Source of the DNA: an uncultured Lachnospiraceae bacterium
GTDB lineage: Bacteria; Bacillota; Clostridia; Lachnospirales; Lachnospiraceae
Assembly (NCBI GenBank): GCA_947593735.1
Contig: CANQDT010000014.1
Span: 1-57,347, forward strand
Direction: 5' to 3'
Length of the DNA: 57,347 nt
Part shown: positions 16,259 through 24,962 of the stretch, one piece after another
Layout of the letters: every line of letters starts with the position of its first letter
Numbering within the stretch: the stretch's first letter is position 1
Translations under genes and position numbers: made by a program
The notes under the pieces: generated by a model
Seen by the model: the letters and a program-made list of their open reading frames with translations, nothing else
Database searches by the model: none
Told to the model about the DNA's origin: nothing

Positions 16259-16287
16259 AATTTAACAAAAATCAACGGTTCTGTCAA
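16259..16287 (-). promoter_or_regulatory. Promoter of the leuA leader
   Basis: Minus-strand TTGACA (16282-16287), a 17-bp spacer and TAAATT (16259-16264), starting transcription near 16252 at the base of the T-box structure. Confidence 0.85.
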
Positions 16288-16319
16288 CCGGTAATTTCTC
16301 CGGTTCCGCCGCCTTGCCG

Positions 16320-17120
16320 TCACCGGATGATCCCGTAATGCTTCATCGCCTGCTCGACGCCGTCTTCCTCCACGGTCCCGGTAATATACTCCGCCACCTG
16401 CTCAAGCGACGGCTGATGATTCCCCATCGCGACGCCGTGTCCCACGCTTTCCAGCATCGTATAATCGTTATGCCCGTCCCCGAACGCGTACGTGTTTTCC
16501 ACCGGAACGCCGAGCGTCTCATAAAACTTCCTGACCCCGACGCCCTTGGACATATTGATATCGGTAATATCCGCGAAACAGCCCCACGGAAGCGGGATCA
16601 CTTCCAGTTCCCGCTCAAATTCCTGCCGGAGCGCCTGAAGCTGTCCCTGCTCCTCCGCCATGGCAAACATTTTGTTGACGCCGAGCCGCGGCACGGAATC
16701 CCGGTCCAGATAGCGGAATCCGTCCGGGTCAAATTCAAACTGGAGCAGCCGTTCCCAGAACTGTTCACTCATCGCCTCTTTCTGATAATAGCTTACGTTC
16801 TGCGTTTCCAGCAGGCAGTCAATGTCATGTTCCCCGCAATAATCCATCACGCGATAGACGCGCTCGGATGGGATTGTCTCATTGAACAGCTCCCGGTCCC
16901 CGATCGTGCCGTAAGCCCCGTTGGTCGTGATATAGCCGTCAAACGGAACCGGCGGCATGGATTTTAAATAAGCAATCGTGCGTCCGGTCGCCAATACGAC
17001 CAGATAGCCGTTCTCCTTCGCCTGGCTGATCGCCGACAGCGTCCGCCGCGTAGGCTTCATCACGCCGGCAAATTCATCCACCAGGGTACCGTCATAATCA
17101 AAAAATAAAATGCCTCTCAT
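16320..17120 (-). CDS. HAD superfamily hydrolase, Cof/YbiV type
   Basis: A 266-residue sugar-phosphate-phosphatase-like enzyme. Motif I is FFDYDGTLVDE with the nucleophile and acid Asp pair, motif II is VLATGRT, Lys150 region GVNKM, and motif IV is FGDGHNDYTML. A type C2 cap domain fills residues about 85-190. Substrates of this family are usually small phosphorylated sugars or cofactors and cannot be assigned here. It starts 39 bp after the degV stop and is probably co-transcribed with it. Confidence 0.9.
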   Translation of the reverse strand: MRGILFFDYDGTLVDEFAGVMKPTRRTLSAISQAKENGYLVVLATGRTIAYLKSMPPVPFDGYITTNGAYGTIGDRELFNETIPSERVYRVMDYCGEHDIDCLLETQNVSYYQKEAMSEQFWERLLQFEFDPDGFRYLDRDSVPRLGVNKMFAMAEEQGQLQALRQEFERELEVIPLPWGCFADITDINMSKGVGVRKFYETLGVPVENTYAFGDGHNDYTMLESVGHGVAMGNHQPSLEQVAEYITGTVEEDGVEQAMKHYGIIR

Positions 17121-17159
17121 TTCCTTTTCCCATGGAAACGGCGCGCCGCGCCTCCTGCC

Positions 17160-17993
17160 TTAAAATGAGATGACAATTCCTCCATCGCATGCATACAGGC
17201 TGCTCACGCCTCTTGCTTCCAATATCTGTATTTCCTTAAAATGCACTGCCGCCCCGATCGCGTCCCGCAGCTCCGCGGCGCGCTTCGGGCAGTTGCACTG
17301 CGTCATGCTCAGAATCTTTTCTTCCGGATGAACCGCGCGTTTTTTGATCTCCTCGACCATCTTATTGAGCGCTTTGTTCATCCCCCGCGCCTGCGCCGCT
17401 TTAACGATCGTCCCGTTGTCCGCAGCCATGACCGGCTTGATATTCAGCGTATTGGCGACGATCGCCGCGACCCTGGAGAGCCTGCCGTTTTTTTGCAGGA
17501 CGTCCAGCGTCTCCAATACGAACAAAGTCTCCATCCGCGCGATCATCGCTTCGACCCGCTCCACTACTTCCTCAAACGGCATCCCGGAAGAAGCATACCT
17601 GTTGATCGTCCGGACAAGAAGGTGCTGTCCCGCCGCCGCGGATCTGGAATTGAACACATGGACGTTCGCGCTGCCTCCCTGCTCATGGTACAAGCGTTTC
17701 GCGAGCGCGGCGCTGTTATAAGAGCCGCTCAGCTCCGACGACAATGTGACAACATATATGTCATCCGCTCCCTCGAACGCAGTCATGAACGCCTCCGGCG
17801 CCGGGCAGGCGGAACGCGGCACTTCCCTTGAATGTAAGACCGCGTCCAGAAAATCCTTCTGGTCAAAGGTTTCATCATCCACAAACGTCCTGCCGTCCGC
17901 GTATAACATCAGAGGTACCTGCCGGTATTGCTCCATCGCCAGTTCCTGTTCCGTAAAATCACTGCAGCTGTCTCCTACGATCCGATAACTCAT
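17160..17993 (-). CDS. DegV family fatty-acid-binding protein
   Basis: A 277-residue two-domain protein of the DegV/FakB family, which binds a fatty acid and presents it to the FakA kinase. The hallmarks are IVGDSCSDF at the N-terminus, SACPAPEAF and LSSELSGSYNSA around the lipid head-group site, NGRLS in the middle and LYACDGGIVISF at the end. No fakA gene is nearby, which is common for extra DegV copies. The gene has its own promoter at 18096-18124. Confidence 0.93.
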   Translation of the reverse strand: MSYRIVGDSCSDFTEQELAMEQYRQVPLMLYADGRTFVDDETFDQKDFLDAVLHSREVPRSACPAPEAFMTAFEGADDIYVVTLSSELSGSYNSAALAKRLYHEQGGSANVHVFNSRSAAAGQHLLVRTINRYASSGMPFEEVVERVEAMIARMETLFVLETLDVLQKNGRLSRVAAIVANTLNIKPVMAADNGTIVKAAQARGMNKALNKMVEEIKKRAVHPEEKILSMTQCNCPKRAAELRDAIGAAVHFKEIQILEARGVSSLYACDGGIVISF

Positions 17994-18095
17994 GTCTGCC
18001 TCCTGTTATATCTGCCTCTGCGGCAATTCCGGCGCGGCATTTCCTCCTGCCTCGTTCCGTCTCTGCCGTCCATGTAGTATTTAGAACCAGATATA

Positions 18096-18124
18096 ATAGT
18101 ACACAACATTTCGTATTATGTCAA
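18096..18124 (-). promoter_or_regulatory. Promoter of degV
   Basis: Minus-strand TTGACA (18119-18124), a 17-bp spacer and TACTAT (18096-18101). The -35 hexamer lies inside the last codons of the CPBP protease gene (Leu-Thr-stop). Confidence 0.8.
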
Positions 18125-19054
18125 TGGAAACTCTGAAATAATCGCGAATGCCAGACAAAAAATCGTGATCAGCACAAACCATACGTCGATATACTGCCGT
18201 TTCCGCCGGACCGGATATCCGTCCTCCCCGAAAAACCATGTCTGCAATACAGACATTGTGCCGCTTACCCGGGCGATCCAGTAGATCAGGACCAAAGTCA
18301 GGATCAGGGAGATCACCGCCGGAGGGATGAGGACTGCCAATATGGCGATCGGGTCGGACTGCACCGCCGGAGTCCCGGAATCCGCCGCCGGAGTCCCGGA
18401 ATCCGCCGCCGGAGTCCTCGTGTTCCAGACAGAGATCACCGACATCCCGTTGATGCAGAAATGCAGCCAGATGGAGGACCACACGGAGCCGGTCAGGGCA
18501 ACCAGCGTCCCGAGGATCAGCCCGATGACAAACGCGTAGCTCATCTGATTAAAGTTCATATGAAGCAGCGCGAACAGAAACGCGGAAGCGGCGATCGCCC
18601 GGAACGACCGGTCTTCCTTCCGGTATCCGCCGAGCACCGCCCCGCGATATACAGTTTCCTCCACGAGTGCTGGAACGGCGGCGATCAAAAGCAGCGGCCA
18701 GATCATGCCCGGATAGGTTCCTACCTCCTCCGTGATCGAGCGCGCCGTCGCGTCGCTGACAAACAGCGCGGACATATAGTTCAGCAGATTGATCAGAGGG
18801 ACCATCACGACCGCGAGCACCGTGATCATGCACAGCACCCGGATCGGAACCGCCCGGAATCCAAAAAAGGAAACCGGATCCTCCCTGTTTACCGCGCAAA
18901 AGAGAAGGGACAGGCAAACCGCCATGCCATAAAACAGGAATGTGCCCCATTTCCCCCGCAGCGCCGGAATAAAAAGCGGCGCCGCGGACGCAGCCAGAAA
19001 CACGCCCAGCACAAGCAGGGCGAACAGATTCGTTTTCCTGATCCAGCTCATCAT
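18116..19054 (-). CDS. CPBP (Abi/CAAX-like) intramembrane metalloprotease
   Basis: A 312-residue integral membrane protein with about eight membrane segments. The CPBP motifs are clear: VEETVYRG (EExxxR, glutamates as base and metal ligand), LHMNFNQ (HxxxN) and LHFCIN. Bacterial members process peptides or take part in bacteriocin self-protection; substrates are rarely known. After the third motif, the loop before the last membrane segments carries a tandem seven-residue repeat (SGTPAAD). The start overlaps the ridA stop codon (TGATG). It is the last gene of the nucleoside/thioesterase operon. Confidence 0.9.
   Translation of the reverse strand: MMSWIRKTNLFALLVLGVFLAASAAPLFIPALRGKWGTFLFYGMAVCLSLLFCAVNREDPVSFFGFRAVPIRVLCMITVLAVVMVPLINLLNYMSALFVSDATARSITEEVGTYPGMIWPLLLIAAVPALVEETVYRGAVLGGYRKEDRSFRAIAASAFLFALLHMNFNQMSYAFVIGLILGTLVALTGSVWSSIWLHFCINGMSVISVWNTRTPAADSGTPAADSGTPAVQSDPIAILAVLIPPAVISLILTLVLIYWIARVSGTMSVLQTWFFGEDGYPVRRKRQYIDVWFVLITIFCLAFAIISEFPLT
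18366..18418. repeat. In-frame 21-bp tandem repeat in the CPBP gene
   Basis: Two exact 21-bp copies (18366-18386, 18387-18407) and 11 bases of a third, starting CGCCGGAGTCC. They encode repeated SGTPAAD. The unit is a multiple of three, so copy-number change would alter loop length without a frameshift. Confidence 0.92.
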
Positions 19055-19437
19055 GATCTTTTCAGGGCAACCGCCTCGATCTCAATCAGGACGTCCTTCG
19101 GCAGCCTTGCCACCTCAACGCATGACCGGGCGGGAAAATCTTTTGTAAAATATTCCGCATATACCTCGTTTACTTTGGCAAAATCATTCATATCTTTGAT
19201 AAATACGGTCGTCTTGACCGTCGTATCCATATCCGCCCCTGCCGCCTCCAGCAGAGCCGCCAGATTGCCGATCGCCTGCCTTGCCTGAACGGTGATGTCC
19301 CCCTCCACAAGATTGCCGGTCGCAGGGTCGATCGGGATCACGCCCGACGTGTATACCACTCCGTTTACTTCCACTGCCTGCGAATAAGGGCCGATCGCTC
19401 CCGGCGCTTTGTCTGTCGCGATGATTGTCTTTTTCAT
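19051..19437 (-). CDS. ridA: RidA family enamine/imine deaminase
   Basis: A 128-residue small trimeric enzyme that hydrolyses reactive 2-aminoacrylate-type enamines. The motifs GAIGPYSQAVEV, VYTSGVIPIDP and PARSCVEVARLPKD (with the catalytic Arg) are all present. It overlaps the upstream cvfB gene by 4 bp and the downstream protease gene by 4 bp. Confidence 0.96.
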   Translation of the reverse strand: MKKTIIATDKAPGAIGPYSQAVEVNGVVYTSGVIPIDPATGNLVEGDITVQARQAIGNLAALLEAAGADMDTTVKTTVFIKDMNDFAKVNEVYAEYFTKDFPARSCVEVARLPKDVLIEIEAVALKRS

Positions 19438-20264
19438 ACTGTTGTGATCTCCTTTTCTTTTATGATAATTTTCTGTTCTTTTAACAAGCGCCCCAGGGCG
19501 CGTTTAAAAGCCGCTTTGCTCAGTCCAAACTCCCGCCTGATCTCCTCCGGGCTGCTTTTGTCCGAAAACGGAAGCGTTCCCCCGGTCTGGACCAGCCTGT
19601 CATAGATCATCCGGCTGTCAGAATCCATCTGCACGTACGCTTTTTCCCGGACGCTTAAATTCAGCTTCCCGTCCTCGCGGACGCCCGTGACCCGCGCGTG
19701 CACCACATCCCCGACTTTGACCGGACGGAACAGTTCCCTGTTCGGGATCATGCCGAAAAACTGTTGTTCCACCGCCACAAACACGCCCATCTGTTCATTG
19801 ACCCGGTAAACGATCCCGGTTATCGGATCTCCTTTCTGATAAGGGCTGTCCCCGCTCAGATACCGGTCGATATGGGTGGTGGCGCACAATCTGCCGCTTT
19901 TATCCTTATAAAGCGCGACCGGGTATTGTTTTCCCGCTTCCACTTTCCCCTCCCGGAACGGAAGGAACAGATCCTTTTCCAGCCCCCAGTCCAGAAACGC
20001 GCCGATGCCGGTCACTTCCCTGACGTTCAGCACCGCGATCTTGCCAAGCGTCAGAGCGGGCGTCTGTGTCGTCGCGATCAGCCGGTCCTCCGAATCCCGG
20101 TATACAAATACCCGGAGCGCGTCCCGAACGCGGACGTCCTCCGGGACCCATTTGGACGGAAGCAGGACGCTCCCCTCCTCCCGATCCGGAATATCGTTCA
20201 GGTATACTCCATGCGGCGTCCTTTTTATTACAAACAACGTCTGTATATTCCCTGTCTCAATCAT
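19434..20264 (-). CDS. cvfB: S1-domain RNA-binding protein, CvfB type
   Basis: A 276-residue protein with tandem S1-like OB domains and a C-terminal winged helix. Recognisable segments are LPSKWVPED, VREVTGIGAFLDWGLEKDLFLPF, YRVNEQMGVFVAVEQQFFGMIP and the winged-helix end GTLPFSDKSSPEEIRREFGL. The homolog CvfB/YitL binds RNA and affects virulence-gene and membrane functions in Staphylococcus. The true ATG is at 20264, overlapping the thioesterase stop by 8 bp; the frame is open much further upstream but only as a shadow of that gene. Confidence 0.92.
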   Translation of the reverse strand: MIETGNIQTLFVIKRTPHGVYLNDIPDREEGSVLLPSKWVPEDVRVRDALRVFVYRDSEDRLIATTQTPALTLGKIAVLNVREVTGIGAFLDWGLEKDLFLPFREGKVEAGKQYPVALYKDKSGRLCATTHIDRYLSGDSPYQKGDPITGIVYRVNEQMGVFVAVEQQFFGMIPNRELFRPVKVGDVVHARVTGVREDGKLNLSVREKAYVQMDSDSRMIYDRLVQTGGTLPFSDKSSPEEIRREFGLSKAAFKRALGRLLKEQKIIIKEKEITTV

Positions 20265-20976
20265 GTCCGCGCCTCCCGGAAAATTCCATGACGGCATACG
20301 GCTCGTTCGCTTCGCTGCAGAGCCGGACGATGATCTTCCCGTCCTGTTCCGTGACAAACGGGCAGATCTGATCGCCATATACCGCCGCTTTGCGGTATTC
20401 CGCCCGCATTTTTCCGACCTCGAACGCATCCGGGACATATTCCATCGCCATGGCGACATACTGGACATTATTGACGTGCCCGTTTGTATCCAGATTGTAG
20501 CGGCGCACCGCGAACGGCTCCATTTCTTTTCCGTCCTCCGGCGCCTGGATCTTTCTGGAGCCGTATTCCATCGGGATCTTTTCTTCCAGCGGATACGCCT
20601 GCCGGATATCGTCGCCCAGCCGCGCGGGGATCCCCTTTTCGCTGTCAAACCAGAACCAGGTCGAATCCGCCCGGACGATCATGGTCCCGTTCTCATCCAT
20701 CAGCCCGAAATTACGAAACCCGTAAAATCCCCGGAACGCGTATGGAATGGTAAAGACCGTCAGCCGCTCGTCGAATCTGGGATACCGGTCGATCTCCACA
20801 TCCCAGGCGGCGAGAAGCCACGCCCTCCGGATCTTCTGCAAATATTCGATCCCGATCCCAAGCTGTTCCGACTGGAACGTGGACGCGTCCTGAAAATAAT
20901 CCAGGATGCCCGCCAGACCCAGCCTGCCGTCGGGACCGATCTCACTATATCGGATCTTTATCTCTTTCTGATACAT
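20257..20976 (-). CDS. Acyl-ACP thioesterase (FatA/FatB type)
   Basis: A 239-residue double hot-dog enzyme that releases fatty acids from acyl carrier protein. The N-terminal hot-dog includes IRYSEIGPDGRLGLAGILDY and WLLAAWDVEIDRYP; the second includes the Asn/His catalytic segment RYNLDTNGHVNNVQYVAMAM. The length matches bacterial FatA/B-like thioesterases. The supply of free fatty acids may feed the DegV-type binding proteins (inference). It starts 24 bp after the amidohydrolase gene. Confidence 0.93.
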   Translation of the reverse strand: MYQKEIKIRYSEIGPDGRLGLAGILDYFQDASTFQSEQLGIGIEYLQKIRRAWLLAAWDVEIDRYPRFDERLTVFTIPYAFRGFYGFRNFGLMDENGTMIVRADSTWFWFDSEKGIPARLGDDIRQAYPLEEKIPMEYGSRKIQAPEDGKEMEPFAVRRYNLDTNGHVNNVQYVAMAMEYVPDAFEVGKMRAEYRKAAVYGDQICPFVTEQDGKIIVRLCSEANEPYAVMEFSGRRGHD

Positions 20977-21000
20977 AATGCTTTCTTCTTTCTACTCCTG

Positions 21001-22320
21001 TTATCCTTCTTTTTTCATTTCCGCCGCGAGGCGGTTCGCCTGCCTGTATATTTCTTCCGGCTCCGCCCCGACATGGAACGTCCCGTCTTCATACAGGATC
21101 TTTCCGGCGATCATCGTCAGCCGGACATTGCTTTTGCTCCCGGAATAAACCAGATTTTTCACAAGATGATGTTCCGGCTGCATATTGGGCTGCTTCAGGT
21201 CGATCATGATCAGATCCGCCTGTTTCCCTTCCTCCAGGACGTCGCAGTCGGTCAGTCCCATCGCGCGCGCGCCGCCCACAGTCGCCATCCGGAGGACCTG
21301 ATCCGCCGCAAGCGCCGACGCGTCGCTGTACCGCAGCTTTTGCAGCGCGGTCGCCAGGAACATCTCCCGGAACATATCCAGGCAGTTGTTGCTCGCCGCC
21401 CCGTCGGTGCCGATCCCGATGTTGATCCCTTTTTCCAGCATCCGCACAAGAGGCGCGATCCCGCTTGCCAGCTTAGCGTTGGACGCGGGGTTCGTGATCA
21501 CGGAAATCCCATGCTTCGCCATGATATCCATATCGTCCTCCGTGACATGGACGCAATGATAACAGCCCCCTCCGTGATCGAACAGCCCGAGCCGCTCAAA
21601 GAGCGCGGTCGGCGTCATGCCGTACCGCTCCATGCAGCCCTGCACTTCCCCGCGCGTCTCGCTGCTGTGCGTATAGACCGGCGCGCGGTATTGATGCGCC
21701 AGCCCGGACAGTTCCCGCAAAATCGCTTCCGACGTCGTATATTCCGCATGGAAGCCAAGGCGGTATCCGATCAGCGGGTCGTAATCATTGTATCTGAGAT
21801 AACGCTGTTCCGCTTCCCCGACCATCCCGCCGAAATCGTTGATGCTTTCGCAGAATACGGTGCGGAATCCGGTTTCCACGCTCGCCCTGGCGGTCCCCTC
21901 CACGTACATATACATATCAAAGTCCGCTGTGATTCCGCTTGTCAGATATTCCAGAAAGGCAAGCCTGGAAAACCAGTATACCCGTTCCTCGTTCAGCTTC
22001 GCTTCCATTGGGAACACCTGTTTGTGCAGCCAGTCCTGCAGCGGGAGGTCGTCCGCGTACGACCGGAGGAACGTCATGGCGGAATGGGTATGCGCGTTTT
22101 TAAACCCGGGCATCAGGAGGTTTCCGCCGCAGTCGATCATGCGGTCCCATACGATTCCTTCGCCCCCGTCGGCACATCCGCCGCGCATCACCTTTCCGTA
22201 GTCCGGATTGGCAGGACCCGCATAAAGGATCCTGTCGCCCCGCACCCACAGTTCGCCCTCAAATACGGGCTGTTCCTGTTTCATTGTCAGTATTTTGCAA
22301 TTATAAAACCGGATATTCAA
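21001..22320 (-). CDS. Amidohydrolase, MTA/SAH deaminase type
   Basis: A 439-residue metal-dependent hydrolase of the TrzN/5'-methylthioadenosine/S-adenosylhomocysteine deaminase group. The metal site is seen in FKNAHTHSAMTFL, HSSE, HCVHV and GTDGAASNN (the final Asp). The start is the TTG at 22318-22320, which overlaps the PNP stop codon (TTGA) and has GGGGAG four bases upstream; the frame is open beyond, but inside pnp. Next to a purine nucleoside phosphorylase it probably deaminates an adenosine-like nucleoside, giving an inosine-type substrate for phosphorolysis. Confidence 0.9.
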   Translation of the reverse strand: MNIRFYNCKILTMKQEQPVFEGELWVRGDRILYAGPANPDYGKVMRGGCADGGEGIVWDRMIDCGGNLLMPGFKNAHTHSAMTFLRSYADDLPLQDWLHKQVFPMEAKLNEERVYWFSRLAFLEYLTSGITADFDMYMYVEGTARASVETGFRTVFCESINDFGGMVGEAEQRYLRYNDYDPLIGYRLGFHAEYTTSEAILRELSGLAHQYRAPVYTHSSETRGEVQGCMERYGMTPTALFERLGLFDHGGGCYHCVHVTEDDMDIMAKHGISVITNPASNAKLASGIAPLVRMLEKGINIGIGTDGAASNNCLDMFREMFLATALQKLRYSDASALAADQVLRMATVGGARAMGLTDCDVLEEGKQADLIMIDLKQPNMQPEHHLVKNLVYSGSKSNVRLTMIAGKILYEDGTFHVGAEPEEIYRQANRLAAEMKKEG

Positions 22321-23168
22321 TTTTCTCCCCGCTTTCCGGCGCATGCCCCGAGCTGTCGGACCGTCTCCGTTACCAGCTTCCGGAACAGCGGCGCCACCCG
22401 ATCCGCCGTCTCCTGCACTTCCTCGTGGCTCAGCGGCGTCTCCGTCATTCCGCTCGCCATATTGGAAATACAGGAAATCCCGCATACACGCATTCCCATA
22501 TGGTTCGCCGCGACCGCCTCACAGGCGGTGCTCATGCCGACGGCGTCCGCTCCCAGTCCCCTGCACATCCGGATCTCGGCGGGCGTCTCGAACGCCGGTC
22601 CCGTAAGCTGGAGGTAAACGCCCTCCTGAAGCGGGATGGAAAGGCGCTCTGCCGCTTCCCGGATCAGCCCGCATAATTCCGGGTCATATATATGGCTCAT
22701 ATCGGGGAATCTCGATCCCAGAGCCTCCAGGTTCGGTCCGATCAGCGGCGACGGCACAAAGCTGGAGATCTGATCTGTGATCAGCATCAGGTCCCCGGCG
22801 TGAAAAGCCGCGTTTACTCCGCCGGACGCATTAGTCAGCAGCACGATCTCCGCGCCCATCCGCCGCATCAGCCGGATGGGGAGGACCACGTCCGACATCG
22901 GATAGCCTTCATAGTAATGCACTCTTCCCTGCATCATGACGACCGGCGTACCAGCCACATAGCCGAACAAAAATCTGCCCTTATGACCCGGAACCGTCGA
23001 AACGGGAAACCCGTCAATCTCCGAATATGGAAGCGCCGCTTCCACCGTCGCCGTCTCCGCGTAATCGCCGAGCCCGGAGCCTAGGACGATCGCCACCCGC
23101 GGCGTAAAATCGATCGACCTTTTCACGTCCGCGTAACAGCGTTCCAGTTTTTCTTCGATCGGATTCAT
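22317..23168 (-). CDS. Purine nucleoside phosphorylase (trimeric type)
   Basis: A 283-residue enzyme that cleaves inosine and guanosine with phosphate. It has the phosphate loop VLGSGLGDYA, the VPGHKG and GRVHYYEGYPM segments, LTNASGGVN, the base-site motif GPAFETPAEIR with Glu, and GMSTACEAVAANHMGM. The length and motifs fit the trimeric PunA/DeoD-2 group. GGAAGGAG is 7 bases before the ATG at 23168. It leads the operon with the amidohydrolase. Confidence 0.94.
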   Translation of the reverse strand: MNPIEEKLERCYADVKRSIDFTPRVAIVLGSGLGDYAETATVEAALPYSEIDGFPVSTVPGHKGRFLFGYVAGTPVVMMQGRVHYYEGYPMSDVVLPIRLMRRMGAEIVLLTNASGGVNAAFHAGDLMLITDQISSFVPSPLIGPNLEALGSRFPDMSHIYDPELCGLIREAAERLSIPLQEGVYLQLTGPAFETPAEIRMCRGLGADAVGMSTACEAVAANHMGMRVCGISCISNMASGMTETPLSHEEVQETADRVAPLFRKLVTETVRQLGACAGKRGEN

Positions 23169-23243
23169 GGATGATCTCCTTCCCAGACATACAGAATGTC
23201 CCCATGGCTGGCAGACCTGCTGCCTTCCCGGAGACATTCGTTT

Positions 23244-24413
23244 TTATTCGTTTACGATCAGTCCGTAAATTGTTACAAAGCCGGTGTCCCGCTCCGCGAT
23301 CTTGAGCTTCACGCGGTTGGAGCCTTTGAGGGAGCTTCCGATGAGCCCAGCCTGGTCGCTGGATTCAAACGAGTCCGTCTCGTAATCCTGGACTTTTTCA
23401 TTATTCAGATAGGTCGTAAACGTCCCGCCGTAATCGGATTCCGTCATATACGATACGCCGACCATCCGGGACGCCGTCTCATATTTGTAAGTCGTATCGC
23501 TTTCTTTCTCCATCTCCGCGATCGGCACAAGGACAAGATGATTGAACTGGCTGCCTTCCTCGTCCAGCCAGTCCGGCAAAACGCCGGAAATCTCTTTTTT
23601 GTCTTCCAGATTCTTTTTGATCAGCGTGCTGATATTGTCATAATATTCGCGGTATCCGTCATTATTTGGATAAAACCCGTCGCTCGTCAGTTCACTCTCG
23701 CTCAGCGCGGCTTTCTGGAAGCCTTTGACCATGTCCAGGCAGACAAGGTCATAGTAATCGCACAGTTCTTTTATCTTATCAATAAACTCCGTTTCTTTCA
23801 TGCAGTTCGCGATCATCAGGACGATCTCGCATTTCGGATTATCCTTCTTCATCTGGCGGATCAGCGCTTCATAACACTGCCCGAACTGTTCCGCCTTCAT
23901 TTCCTGCTGGTCGTTATAGCCGAGGCTGAGAAACGCGATATCATATTTCTTTGCCGATTTGTCCATCTGCTGATATTCATACAGCCATTGCAGCACATTC
24001 GTCCCGTAAGCGGTATTGTCGATCTTGGTGACCTGGATCTTGTATTCCCGTTTCCACGCGGATTCCAGAAGATCGTACCATCCCGAATTGGAATATTCTT
24101 TTCCTCTCTGCGCGGCGATCTCGTCTCCCATGACAAACACGCGGAGATCTTCTTCCCGCTTCAGCTTGTCATAAACCGTATAGTTTTTCAGCCGTTCCCG
24201 CTGCGCGTTCTGCTCTTCGATCCGTTCTTCCCAGTGTTCCTGATTTTTTTCGGATAACACAGTCGAATCTTGTTTCGTCCTCCAGATTGCCGCCAGGGTA
24301 AAAATAACCAGAACAACCAGAAGAACAACCGTCAATGATTTTGCCAGCCTCTTCAGCTGCAGTTCCCTGCGTCCCAGTTCTTTGCTATAATCATTCCAAT
24401 CTCTTTTGCTCAT
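23244..24413 (-). CDS. Membrane-anchored SGNH-fold protein lacking catalytic residues
   Basis: A 389-residue type II membrane protein. The membrane segment is about residues 27-44, then a charged stalk, then an SGNH/GDSL-hydrolase fold. Block I reads FVMGDEIA, with Glu where the catalytic Ser should be. Block III is LGYND, with Asn in place. Block V reads SDGFYPNNDGY, with Tyr replacing the catalytic His. It is therefore probably not a hydrolase but a binding or scaffold protein for a cell-envelope polymer, or a very diverged acyltransferase. ATG 24413 has GGAG six bases upstream. It is the third gene after a paralog and a small anchored protein. Confidence 0.8.
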   Translation of the reverse strand: MSKRDWNDYSKELGRRELQLKRLAKSLTVVLLVVLVIFTLAAIWRTKQDSTVLSEKNQEHWEERIEEQNAQRERLKNYTVYDKLKREEDLRVFVMGDEIAAQRGKEYSNSGWYDLLESAWKREYKIQVTKIDNTAYGTNVLQWLYEYQQMDKSAKKYDIAFLSLGYNDQQEMKAEQFGQCYEALIRQMKKDNPKCEIVLMIANCMKETEFIDKIKELCDYYDLVCLDMVKGFQKAALSESELTSDGFYPNNDGYREYYDNISTLIKKNLEDKKEISGVLPDWLDEEGSQFNHLVLVPIAEMEKESDTTYKYETASRMVGVSYMTESDYGGTFTTYLNNEKVQDYETDSFESSDQAGLIGSSLKGSNRVKLKIAERDTGFVTIYGLIVNE

Positions 24414-24470
24414 CTTATGCTCCACCTACATTTTTAATATGATACTCAGCCGTATGGCTTTCTCCGCGCG

Positions 24471-24950
24471 TCAGTTCACCGATATGATCTGCGGCAGCCG
24501 TCCTTCCTCCGTGGATTCCTGATACTCATAAGAAATCCGTTCAAAATCGTCCAGCTTTGACATTTCCTCGATCAGATCCTCATCATATATAAGATAGGTC
24601 GCGTACTCGCCGCTGTCCAGCTGGATCTCGACCGAATGGCTGTCAATAAAGCCGTCGAAGACGCCCTCCGCCTGTTTCACTGCTCCGTCGTTTTGATCCG
24701 GCTCGCCATCTTCCTGTCCGATCGCTTCCTGCTCTTCCTCATCGGCGTCCTCCTCCGGCTCCGTCCTGTCTTCAACAACAATATCCTGCGTACTGACTTC
24801 AGGCTCCTGCGTCGTCACAGGAGGTTCCTTTTCAGAAGTTTCCTCCGTCTGTTTCCGGTTGTTCCACAGGATGACCGCCACCGCTGCCGCAAGGATCAGC
24901 GCGACGATCCCAAGTATCACGACCCCTTTTTTGCCTTTTCTGTTTTCCAT
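24471..24950 (-). CDS. Small membrane-anchored acidic protein
   Basis: A 159-residue protein that I do not recognise. It has a basic N-terminus, one membrane segment (about 9-28, VVILGIVALILAAAVAVILW), a low-complexity linker rich in Glu, Thr and Asp (about 35-90), and a small C-terminal domain of about 60 residues (VFDGFIDSHSVEIQL...). It sits between two SGNH-fold proteins with the same anchor topology, 12 bp after the first, so the three probably act together outside the membrane. Confidence 0.75.
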   Translation of the reverse strand: MENRKGKKGVVILGIVALILAAAVAVILWNNRKQTEETSEKEPPVTTQEPEVSTQDIVVEDRTEPEEDADEEEQEAIGQEDGEPDQNDGAVKQAEGVFDGFIDSHSVEIQLDSGEYATYLIYDEDLIEEMSKLDDFERISYEYQESTEEGRLPQIISVN

Positions 24951-24962
24951 TGCCCGTTCCTC

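Noticed and set aside
20005-22617. An 870-codon open frame on the plus strand, and similar long frames such as 52767-54863
   Set aside because: They lie opposite well-identified genes, are rich in Arg, His and Pro, and show no domain. GC-rich codon use on the minus strand keeps the antisense frame free of stops.
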